The notes under the pieces are model-generated. The model saw nothing but the letters and a program-made list of their open reading frames with translations, made no database searches and was not told where the DNA came from. From positions 1 through 21,413 of the forward strand of contig JAHYYK010000040.1 in NCBI GenBank assembly GCA_019425005.1: a DNA stretch of 21,413 bases. The letters run 5' to 3'. This DNA comes from Collinsella sp. Lineage in GTDB: Bacteria > Actinomycetota > Coriobacteriia > Coriobacteriales > Coriobacteriaceae. The stretch's first letter is position 1. Each line of letters starts with the position of its first letter. The position numbers and the translations under genes are program-made. Below are positions 14,885 to 21,413 of the stretch, in pieces.

Positions 14885-16345
14885 ATGAGCGAGAACGATT
14901 CCCAGCGTCCCCAGGATGTGGGCAATGCCGGCGAGACTCAGCAGCAGCCGCGCGTGCAGGTGGAGTCGACGCCTGCCGACGGCAACATTCCCTACGTGCA
15001 GGCCTACGACACACAGACCGGCAAGCCGCTGGGCAGCCAGCAGGTTGTAAACAAGCACACAGTGGTCAAGACTAAGACCAAAAAGCTGCCGATCTTTATT
15101 ACGGCACTTGCCGGTTGTGCCTGCGGTGCCCTGCTGGTCATTGCGCTCATTATGAGCGGCACGCTCGATATCGGCGGCGGCAGGAACGCCGTGACGGCGG
15201 GTGCTTCGGGTTCATCGACGCAAAAGATCACCATCGACTCCGAGGACACCACGCTGGCCGAGGCCGTTTCTGCCAAGGCCCTGCCCTCCGTCGTTTCCAT
15301 CACCGCCACTTCGAGCGGCAGCCAGAATGGCTCGCTTTCGCAGTCTGCCGACGAGTCGGATAGTTCGGGCAGTGTCGGTTCGGGCGTGGTACTCGATACC
15401 GAGGGCCACATCCTCACCAACAACCACGTGGTCGATGGTTACGACCAGTACGTGGTGACCATGGACGACGGCACCACCTACGAGGCCGAGTTCGTGGGCA
15501 ACGATGCTTCGAGCGACCTGGCCGTCATCAAGCTCAAGGATGCAGACGCCTCCAAGCTCACGCCGATTGAGATCGGTGACTCTTCCAAGCTCAACGTGGG
15601 CGAGTGGGTCATGGCCATCGGCTCGCCGTTTGGCAACGAGCAGTCCGTCTCCACGGGTATCGTGTCGGCGCTGTATCGCTCCACGGCCATGAGCTCTACC
15701 AGCGGCAATACCATCTACGCCAATATGATCCAGACCGATGCTGCCATCAACCCGGGTAACTCCGGTGGCGCGCTCGTCAACGACAACGGCGAGCTCGTGG
15801 GTATTAACTCGCTTATCGAGAGCTATTCGGGCTCCAGCTCGGGCGTTGGCTTTGCCATTCCCGTTAACTACGCCAAGAACATTGCCGACCAGATTATCGA
15901 CGGCAAGACGCCGGTGCATCCGTACATGGGCGCCACGCTTTCGAGCGTCAACGCGCTCAACGCCCGTACCAACAAGCTGAGCACCGATAGTGGTGCGTAC
16001 GTGGCGAGCGTCGTCGAGGACGGTCCCGCCGCCAAGGCCGGCATCCAGGAGGGCGATGTCATTACCAAGCTGGGCGACGACGAGATTACGAGCGCCGACG
16101 GCCTGATCATCGCGCTGCGCAGCCACGAAGTGGGCGAGAAGGTCGAGATCACGCTCATGCGCGGTAAGGACGAGAAGAAGGTCACCGTCGAGCTGGGCTC
16201 TGACGAGGAGCTGCAGAGCCAGCAGCAGGACGACAGCGCGACCGATACCGGCAACGGCGGTATTACCGATGAGCAGCTGCGCCAGTACCTGGAGGAGCTG
16301 CTGGGCCAGCAGGGCCAGGGTCAAGGCTACGGTCAGGGCTACTAG
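14885..16345 (+). CDS. HtrA/DegP-like membrane-anchored serine protease with PDZ domain
   Basis: Envelope quality-control protease. In 486 residues: a polar cytoplasmic N-terminus (1-66), one transmembrane helix (about 69-91), a low-complexity linker, a trypsin-like S1C domain with catalytic H181 (ILTNNHVVD), D211 (SSDLAVIKL) and S293 (INPGNSGGALV), then one PDZ domain (about 345-437) including GPAAKAGIQEGDVITKLG. The tail is acidic and Q/G-rich, ending QQGQGQGYGQGY. The design is typical of Gram-positive HtrA-family proteases. The ATG at 14885 has AAAGGA about 8 bases upstream; an upstream in-frame ATG at 14846 lies inside a hairpin. A strong terminator follows 27 bases after the stop, so it is monocistronic at the 3' end. 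No paired two-component system adjoins it. Confidence 0.94.
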   Translation: MSENDSQRPQDVGNAGETQQQPRVQVESTPADGNIPYVQAYDTQTGKPLGSQQVVNKHTVVKTKTKKLPIFITALAGCACGALLVIALIMSGTLDIGGGRNAVTAGASGSSTQKITIDSEDTTLAEAVSAKALPSVVSITATSSGSQNGSLSQSADESDSSGSVGSGVVLDTEGHILTNNHVVDGYDQYVVTMDDGTTYEAEFVGNDASSDLAVIKLKDADASKLTPIEIGDSSKLNVGEWVMAIGSPFGNEQSVSTGIVSALYRSTAMSSTSGNTIYANMIQTDAAINPGNSGGALVNDNGELVGINSLIESYSGSSSGVGFAIPVNYAKNIADQIIDGKTPVHPYMGATLSSVNALNARTNKLSTDSGAYVASVVEDGPAAKAGIQEGDVITKLGDDEITSADGLIIALRSHEVGEKVEITLMRGKDEKKVTVELGSDEELQSQQQDDSATDTGNGGITDEQLRQYLEELLGQQGQGQGYGQGY

Positions 16346-16371
16346 CGAGCCGCTTCGCACATATCGAGGCC

Positions 16372-16410
16372 AGAGGGGCTGTCCCATCAACGCGGGACAG
16401 CCCCTCTTTT
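16372..16410 (+). terminator. Intrinsic terminator of the htrA-type gene
   Basis: AGAGGGGCTGTCCC (16372-16385) pairs perfectly over 14 bases with GGGACAGCCCCTCT (16394-16407), 8-nt loop, followed by TTTTCTT. A textbook rho-independent terminator. Confidence 0.9.
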
Positions 16411-16415
16411 CTTAT

Positions 16416-16446
16416 TGATCCGTTGGGGACGGAGGAAAACGGATCA
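16416..16446. repeat. GGGGAC-core hairpin between htrA and ligA (REP-like)
   Basis: TGATCCGTT (16416-16424) pairs perfectly with AACGGATCA (16438-16446) around loop GGGGACGGAGGAA. It follows directly after a complete terminator, so termination does not explain it. The loop core resembles that of the hairpin at 14682-14712 although the stems differ. Confidence 0.5.
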
Positions 16447-16557
16447 TTTAGAGCTGATAAGAGCATGGTTTAATCGCGCGACCCACCCCGGTTCGGCGGC
16501 TGCCGATTCGGTGCGGTTCGAAAGGGCTATTCGGCACCATGGTGACCGGTGGTACTC

Positions 16558-16563
16558 TAGTAT
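16558..16563 (+). promoter_or_regulatory. Possible -10 element of ligA
   Basis: TAGTAT, 30 bases before the ligA start, the same hexamer as at 10602 and 12573. No clear -35. A perfect 10-bp palindrome CACCATGGTG (16535-16544) occupies the -35 region. Confidence 0.4.
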
Positions 16564-16593
16564 CCGTTTGAAATCGAGCGAAGGAGTGCCGCT

Positions 16594-18822
16594 ATGGAGC
16601 AATCGAGCCTGTTTGGTGACGGTGTGGACATCGATGCCGAGACGCCCGCGAGCACGGATACCGCTGCACTGGCCGACGCCCATGCCCAGGCCGCCGCGCG
16701 CGCGGCTGAGTTACGCCATGAGCTCGATTACCACGCCTATCGCTACTACATGCTCGATGCGCCCGAGATCACGGACGCCGCCTTTGACAAAATGCTCGTT
16801 GAGCTGCAGGAAATCGAGGCGACCTACCCCGATTTGGTAACGCCCGACAGCTACACCCAGCGCGTGGGCGGGTACGTGAGCGAGCAGTTTACGCCGGTCA
16901 CGCATATGGCGCGCATGTATTCCATGGACGATGCCATGGATCTGGACGAACTCGACGCATGGCTCCAGCGCACCGAGGACGCGCTTGGTGCCGGCAGCGT
17001 CACCTATACCTGCGAGCTTAAGATCGACGGTCTGGGCGTGGCGCTTACCTACCAAAACGGCACCTTTGTGCGCGCCGCCACGCGCGGTGACGGCACAACG
17101 GGCGAGGACGTGTCGCTCAACGTGCGTACCATCAAGGATGTGCCCATGCACCTGTCCGAGCCGGCGCTCGCCCACATGGGTGCCGACCGCGAGCGCGCCA
17201 TCGAAGTACGCGGCGAGGTCTATATGCCCAAGGGCAGCTTTGTTCGTCTGAATGAAGAGGCCGATGCCGAGGGACGCGACCCCTTTGCCAACCCGCGCAA
17301 CGCCGCTGCAGGATCCCTGCGCCAAAAGGACCCCAAGGTGACGGCGCGTCGCGACTTGGCCACCTTTATTTACGCCATCGCCGATACCGATCCGCTGCAT
17401 GTCCACAGCCAGCGCGAGTTCCTCGATTGGCTGCGTAGCGCCGGCTTTAGCGTCAACCCCAACGTGGCACGCTGCGCCACGCCTGCCGAGGTCCACGAGT
17501 TCTGTGCCCAGGCGCTCGAGCACCGCGGTGACCTGGACTACGACATCGACGGCGTGGTCGTAAAGGTTGACAGCTTCCAACAGCAGCTCGACCTGGGCTT
17601 TACCGCCCGCGCGCCGCGCTGGGCCATTGCCTTTAAGTTCCCGCCCGAGGAAAAGCAGACCATCCTGCGCGAAATCCGCATTCAGGTGGGGCGCACCGGT
17701 GTGCTCACGCCGGTCGCCGAGTTCGACCCGGTGACGGTTGCCGGCTCCACCATCGCGCGCGCCACACTGCACAACATCGACGAGATCCGCCGCAAAAACG
17801 TGCGCGAGGGCGACACCATCATCGTGCACAAGGCAGGCGACGTAATCCCCGAGGTCGTGGGCCCGGTGCTCGACAAGCGCCCGGCCGATTCGGTCGACTG
17901 GCACATGCCCGAGGTCTGCCCCGTGTGCGGCAGCCCCGTGGTCCACGAGGACGGCGAGGTGGCCTACCGCTGCGTCTCCATCGACTGCCCCGCGCAGCTC
18001 AAGGAGCGCCTGCTCCACTGGGTGAGCCGCGGCTGCATGGATGTCGATGGCCTGGGCGATGAGATCGTCGACAAGATGATCGCCGCCGGCCTGATCCACG
18101 ATGTCGCAGACTTCTACCAGCTCACGGTCGATGACATCGCCGGCCTGGACACGGGCCGCACCTATGCCAGCTCCAACAGCAAAAAGGGCGTCAAGAAGGG
18201 CGACCCCATCCCGGTGGGCCTCAAGACGGCCGAGAAAATCATCGCCGAGCTCAACAAGTCCAAGAGCCAGCCGCTCGGTCGCGTGCTGTTTGCCCTGGGC
18301 ATCCGCCATGTGGGCAAGAGCGTGGGCGAGGTCATCGCTGAACGATTCCTGTCGATTGACAAGCTCATTTTGGCGAGCGAAGAGGACATCGCCGAGTGCG
18401 AGGGCATCGGTCCCAAGATTGCGGCGAGCGTCAAGCAGTTCCTGGCCGTGCCCGAGAACCTTGCCGTGCTGGAACGTCTGCGCCAGGCGGGCCTTTCGCT
18501 CGAGGTCGACTTGGGCGCTGCGCACGCGCAAGCCGCAGCCGACGCTGGCGTGGCGGGCGAGCTCGCCGACGCACGGCCGCTCGCGGGCCTGACTTTCGTG
18601 CTTACTGGCACGCTTGTCAATCGCACGCGCGACGAGGCGGGCGCGGCGCTCAAGGTGTTCGGTGCCAAGGTTTCGGGCAGCGTGTCAAAGAAGACGAGCT
18701 ATCTGGTCGCCGGCCCCAAAGCGGGCTCCAAGCTCACCAAGGCCGAGCAGCTGGGTGTGCCCGTGCTGGATGAGGATGCACTCGAGCAGATCCTGGCGAC
18801 TGGTGAGGTGCCCCAGGCTTAG
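16594..18822 (+). CDS. ligA: NAD-dependent DNA ligase LigA
   Basis: Seals nicks in replication and repair using NAD+. In 742 residues: domain Ia (about 35-110) with YHAYRYYMLDAPEITDAAFD; adenylation domain with active-site K143 in CELKIDG and ATRGDGTTGEDV; motif VRGEVYMPK; DYDIDGVVVKVD; OB fold (about 355-430); zinc finger C442, C445, C460, C465; helix-hairpin-helix repeats including ECEGIGPKIAASV; and a C-terminal BRCT domain (about 660-740). Usual length is about 670. The excess comes from an N-terminal extension of about 30 residues and a basic insertion around 521-543 (GRTYASSNSKKG and following) just before the first HhH. All catalytic and zinc residues are intact. AAGGAG lies 7 bases before the ATG. 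It is a single gene ending at a bidirectional terminator shared with the convergent merR-type gene. Confidence 0.97.
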   Translation: MEQSSLFGDGVDIDAETPASTDTAALADAHAQAAARAAELRHELDYHAYRYYMLDAPEITDAAFDKMLVELQEIEATYPDLVTPDSYTQRVGGYVSEQFTPVTHMARMYSMDDAMDLDELDAWLQRTEDALGAGSVTYTCELKIDGLGVALTYQNGTFVRAATRGDGTTGEDVSLNVRTIKDVPMHLSEPALAHMGADRERAIEVRGEVYMPKGSFVRLNEEADAEGRDPFANPRNAAAGSLRQKDPKVTARRDLATFIYAIADTDPLHVHSQREFLDWLRSAGFSVNPNVARCATPAEVHEFCAQALEHRGDLDYDIDGVVVKVDSFQQQLDLGFTARAPRWAIAFKFPPEEKQTILREIRIQVGRTGVLTPVAEFDPVTVAGSTIARATLHNIDEIRRKNVREGDTIIVHKAGDVIPEVVGPVLDKRPADSVDWHMPEVCPVCGSPVVHEDGEVAYRCVSIDCPAQLKERLLHWVSRGCMDVDGLGDEIVDKMIAAGLIHDVADFYQLTVDDIAGLDTGRTYASSNSKKGVKKGDPIPVGLKTAEKIIAELNKSKSQPLGRVLFALGIRHVGKSVGEVIAERFLSIDKLILASEEDIAECEGIGPKIAASVKQFLAVPENLAVLERLRQAGLSLEVDLGAAHAQAAADAGVAGELADARPLAGLTFVLTGTLVNRTRDEAGAALKVFGAKVSGSVSKKTSYLVAGPKAGSKLTKAEQLGVPVLDEDALEQILATGEVPQA

Positions 18823-18844
18823 TGCATCGATAACCAAATTGAAA

Positions 18845-18878
18845 AACCGCCCGGAAGCACGATGCCTTCCGGGCGGTT
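18845..18878. terminator. Bidirectional terminator between ligA and the MerR-family gene
   Basis: AACCGCCCGGAAG (18845-18857) pairs perfectly over 13 bases with CTTCCGGGCGGTT (18866-18878), 8-nt loop. On the minus strand the tail reads TTTTTC, strong for the MerR gene whose stop is 2 bases away; on the plus strand the tail TTCTTACTTT is weaker. Confidence 0.88.
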
Positions 18879-18879
18879 C

Positions 18880-19728
18880 TTACTTTGCTGGGGCAATCGG
18901 CACCGTGATCTGTGTCACATAGGTTGTGGGGTCGTCGCTGATGATGTCGTCGATCAGGGCAATTTCGCGCGAGGGCCCGGCGGGTGTCAGGTTGCGCTCG
19001 CGCATATAGCCGAGCAGCTGCTCATAGCGCGTGCCTGCCTGCCCGTGCGTGCCGCGGAAGCTTATAGTCAGGCATCGCGCGGCGGGCCGCGTCTCGACGT
19101 CGCCCACGTAATCATCGGTGTTATCGAGCAACAAAAAGACCTCGTCGTAGCCGTCAAAGTCGCCGGCGGCGAGGCGCTCGGCGCTGATCCCAACGCCCAA
19201 GTTGCCCAAGAAGACAAAGGTCTCGTGCTGCCCCTTCTGCAATTGACGAATCTGCCACTCCAGCGCATAGGCGTCGGTAGGATTGACGCGTTCGCGCAGC
19301 ACGGCGCAGCGAAGTTCGGGCGCATCGATTGTGCAAATGGTGTCGAGCTTGGTGTTCAGGGCATCGTGAAGCAGCGCAAGCCGGTTATCGATCTTGCGCG
19401 ACACGCGTTCGAGCTCGCGGCGCTTGCGCTCGATGAGCTCCTGCTGCTGAGCCAGCTGCCGCTGCATAAGGTCCACATCGCGCGTGGTCACAAAATCACG
19501 GATTTGCGCGAGTGACAAATCGAGAACGCGCAGGTGGCTGATGGTATTGAGGGTGGAGAGCTGCCGCGATCCGTAGTAGCGGTACCCGCTCGCCGGATCG
19601 ATGTGCGCCGGGTCCAGTAGGCCCATCTGCTCGTAATGGCGCAACGTGCCCACGCTCAGGTTAAACAGGCGCGCCACCTCGCCAATGCGGAGCAGGCCCT
19701 CGGTATGTTCACTTGGCATGTCGATCAC
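18880..19728 (-). CDS. MerR-family regulator with BmrR-like effector-binding domain
   Basis: Activator of the type that senses a small, often drug-like, ligand and untwists a 19-bp-spacer promoter. In 282 residues: MerR winged helix (about 13-80) with RIGEVARLFNLSVGTLRHYE and the GLLDPAHIDPASGYRYY wing; a long coiled-coil (about 85-125); and a C-terminal GyrI/BmrR-like domain (about 130-278). The start is taken as GTG at 19728 because AAAGGAG lies 7 bases upstream of it; the in-frame ATG at 19719 would be 16 bases away. It lies 54 bases downstream of the MATE gene on the same strand, so the pair is probably one operon controlled by the MerR-type site at 21177-21197. Ligand unknown. Confidence 0.9.
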   Translation of the reverse strand: MIDMPSEHTEGLLRIGEVARLFNLSVGTLRHYEQMGLLDPAHIDPASGYRYYGSRQLSTLNTISHLRVLDLSLAQIRDFVTTRDVDLMQRQLAQQQELIERKRRELERVSRKIDNRLALLHDALNTKLDTICTIDAPELRCAVLRERVNPTDAYALEWQIRQLQKGQHETFVFLGNLGVGISAERLAAGDFDGYDEVFLLLDNTDDYVGDVETRPAARCLTISFRGTHGQAGTRYEQLLGYMRERNLTPAGPSREIALIDDIISDDPTTYVTQITVPIAPAK

Positions 19729-19782
19729 AGGACCGCTCCTTTCAATAGGGTCGGGGAGGGGCGCCAGGCTTGCGTTGCCCCG

Positions 19783-21129
19783 CTACGCTACCAACTTGTC
19801 AAAAGCCCCACGCCGGTTGAGCACGGTAAACGCGACAACACAGATGACTGCCGACAAAATTGATCCGCACGGCGAAGCGATGCCCATGGGAAACAGCGTG
19901 TCGGAATAGGCGTTCGACAGCAGCCAAGCGCCCGGCACGCGAATGAGCGCCACGGCCAGCACGTTGTGCGCAAAGCCGATATAGCTCTTGCCGTATGCAG
20001 CGAAAAAGCCGCTAAAGCAAATGTGGATGCCGGCAAAGATTGCATCGAAAATATAACTGTGCATATAGCCGGTACCGGCCGCGACCACCGCGGGGTCCTT
20101 GGCAAAAAAGCCAATAAACGCCGGCGCCACCAGCCACATCAGCACCGTGATCAGGCAGCCGTATACTACCGAGATGGTCATGGCGTCCTTGAGTACCTGA
20201 CGCGCGCGGTCGCCCTTGCCCGCGCCGGCGTTTTGCGCCGTGAGTGCGCTGACGGTGGCACCCATGGAACTCGGCACAATGAACAAAAAGCTGATCATCT
20301 TCTCGACCAGGCCCACGGCGGCGGCGTCGACGAGCCCTCGGTGGTTGGCGATGACGGTGATAAACATAAACGCCACCTGGATGCAGCCGTCCTGCACGGC
20401 CACGGGCACGCCGATCTTAAGGATGCTGCCGAGTACCTCGGGCTGGGGGCGCAGGTCGCTGCGCTTTACGTGGATGTTCGTGCGGCGGCTCTTGAGCCAC
20501 ACGAGTGCGAGGGCAACGCTGGCCGTCTGTGCTGTCACCGTGCCGAGCGCCGCGCCCACGGGGCCGAGCCCCATATGGCCGATAAATAGAAAGTCGAGTG
20601 CGATGTTGATGATGCATGCCACGCCAATCACGTACATAGGCGAGCGTGAATCACCCAGACCGCGAAAAATGGCCGAAAGAATGTTGTACGCGGCGATAAA
20701 GGGAATGCCGATAAAGCAGATACGCAGGTAGGCGGCGGTTCCTTCGACCGCCTCGGGTGGCGTGCCAATGAGCGCCACAACCTGCGGGCATAGTGCAAGC
20801 AAGATGACGGCCAGCACCACCGAGACACCCATAAAGAGCGTAATGGTGTTGCCGATGGCGGTCTCGGCGCGATCGAAGCGACGCGAACCCACGGCGTGGC
20901 CGACGATGACCGTCGTTCCCATGGCCAGGCCCACGAGCGTCACGGTAATGATATAGAGCGTCTGCGCGCCATTGCCCACGGCGGTGATGCCGGCAGCGCC
21001 GCTAAACTGCCCCATCATGTACAGGTCGGCCATGCCGTAGAGCATCTGCAAAAAGTACGAGAGCATATAGGGCAGGGCAAAGACCGCGATGGTCTTGAGG
21101 ACATTGCCGCGTGTGAGGTCGTGTTCCAT
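19783..21129 (-). CDS. MATE-family multidrug/toxin efflux transporter
   Basis: Cation-coupled antiporter in the inner membrane. In 448 residues with about 12 hydrophobic segments, two MATE halves are visible: N-terminal GNVLKTIAVFALPYMLSYFL, MADLYMMGQFSG and AVGNGAQTLY, and the second half starting near GSILKIGVPVAVQDG, with ATVSALTAQNAGAG matching the typical repeat. Length is normal for the family (about 440-460). The ATG at 21129 has only a weak ribosome binding site (AGAAAG about 9 bases upstream) but sits where homology begins. It is first gene of a leftward operon with the MerR regulator, behind a MerR-type promoter. Drug efflux is the usual role; the substrate is not readable from sequence. 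Confidence 0.93.
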   Translation of the reverse strand: MEHDLTRGNVLKTIAVFALPYMLSYFLQMLYGMADLYMMGQFSGAAGITAVGNGAQTLYIITVTLVGLAMGTTVIVGHAVGSRRFDRAETAIGNTITLFMGVSVVLAVILLALCPQVVALIGTPPEAVEGTAAYLRICFIGIPFIAAYNILSAIFRGLGDSRSPMYVIGVACIINIALDFLFIGHMGLGPVGAALGTVTAQTASVALALVWLKSRRTNIHVKRSDLRPQPEVLGSILKIGVPVAVQDGCIQVAFMFITVIANHRGLVDAAAVGLVEKMISFLFIVPSSMGATVSALTAQNAGAGKGDRARQVLKDAMTISVVYGCLITVLMWLVAPAFIGFFAKDPAVVAAGTGYMHSYIFDAIFAGIHICFSGFFAAYGKSYIGFAHNVLAVALIRVPGAWLLSNAYSDTLFPMGIASPCGSILSAVICVVAFTVLNRRGAFDKLVA

Positions 21130-21164
21130 GGGCGGGGCTTTCTGGCTTGGTTCGTTTAGCTACC

Positions 21165-21200
21165 AGTGTAGTGAAAACCCTATAACTATTGTAGAGTCAA
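21165..21200 (-). promoter_or_regulatory. MerR-type promoter/operator of the MATE-MerR operon
   Basis: On the minus strand: TTGACT (-35, 21195-21200), a 19-base spacer, then TTCACT (-10, 21170-21175; TACACT at 21165-21170 is an alternative). The spacer region contains the dyad ACTCTACA-n5-TATAGGGT (21177-21197), whose arms match at 6 of 8 positions with both differences being transitions. An over-long spacer with an internal dyad is the hallmark of MerR-regulated promoters, and the operon encodes a MerR protein. Confidence 0.7.
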
Positions 21201-21282
21201 GGTTTTTGTTGGGTGCCGGGCGAAAAAAGTCACGCTCCAAGCACGATGCTTTGGCCCTCTGTGCCCCTCACCTCGCCTCAAA

Positions 21283-21341
21283 CCATCACAACATTCGCCG
21301 TTTTTTGCCAAAATCGGGAAAAGCATCGAATGTTGTGATGG
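21283..21341. repeat. Long intergenic hairpin with 29-nt loop
   Basis: CCATCACAACATTCG (21283-21297) pairs perfectly with CGAATGTTGTGATGG (21327-21341) around a 29-nt loop containing CCGTTTTTTGCC and AAAAGC. It is followed by GTTTTC. Same loop length and shared motifs as the hairpin at 8311-8377. The remainder of 21201-21413 shows no gene I can support. Confidence 0.6.
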
Positions 21342-21413
21342 GTTTTCTGCCACTCGAACGGGTGGAATCGCTTTCTTGCGCACGAAGGTGTGCGGACCCG
21401 TGGGCAGGGGAAT

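Noticed and set aside
16535..16544. Perfect palindrome CACCATGGTG upstream of ligA
   Set aside because: Ten-base palindromes occur by chance in GC-rich DNA and no regulator is known to me for this site; mentioned only with the -10 call.
16711..18531. Long open frame (about 606 codons) antisense to ligA
   Set aside because: It is an antisense shadow of a high-GC gene whose every LigA motif is intact; no recognisable domain in the antisense translation.
1..21413. CRISPR arrays, tRNA/rRNA genes, transposase or prophage genes
   Set aside because: Searched for repeated spacers, tRNA-like cloverleaf ends and recognisable mobile-element proteins on both strands; none seen.

Overview
The window is high-GC actinobacterial DNA with short intergenic gaps and clear Shine-Dalgarno sites (AAAGGA/GGAGG). 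The gene set and protein style (GlnR-type regulator, alpha-length GS, old-yellow-enzyme/FAD fusion, GntR and LacI regulators) suggest a gut Coriobacteriia, probably Collinsella or a close relative. That assignment is inference from recognition, not a database result. I see no tRNA, rRNA, CRISPR, transposase or prophage gene. No gene-free stretch exceeds 300 bases.

Region 1 (1-8382) is a complete potassium-uptake locus. kdpD and kdpE run leftward and overlap; kdpF, kdpA, kdpB and kdpC run rightward from a shared 244-bp divergent regulatory region. That region holds a two-copy 11-bp direct repeat (likely the KdpE operator) and a leader with three overlapping hairpins. The KdpE C-terminus is abnormal. 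A long hairpin terminator follows kdpC.

Region 2 (8383-12491) holds a 649-residue old-yellow-enzyme-type oxidoreductase with a 4Fe-4S motif and an FAD/NAD(P) module, then a GntR/FCD regulator and a LacI-family regulator.

Region 3 (12492-14712) is a nitrogen module. A glutamine-synthetase-fold protein is preceded by a GlnR-box-like site and followed 50 nt later by an orphan OmpR-type regulator that closely resembles actinobacterial GlnR. By eye, the GS homologue lacks three of the six conserved metal ligands, so it may be a nitrogen-sensing pseudoenzyme or an enzyme with changed chemistry. This is the most interesting point in the window.

Region 4 (14713-18880) carries a membrane-anchored HtrA protease and NAD-dependent DNA ligase LigA, separated by a strong terminator and a GGGGAC-core hairpin.

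Region 5 (18880-21413, leftward) is a MATE efflux pump followed by a BmrR-like MerR regulator. A classic MerR-type promoter (19-bp spacer with an internal dyad) lies upstream of the pump gene. A long hairpin near the right edge shares its 29-nt loop length and loop motifs with the kdpC terminator, although the stems are unrelated.
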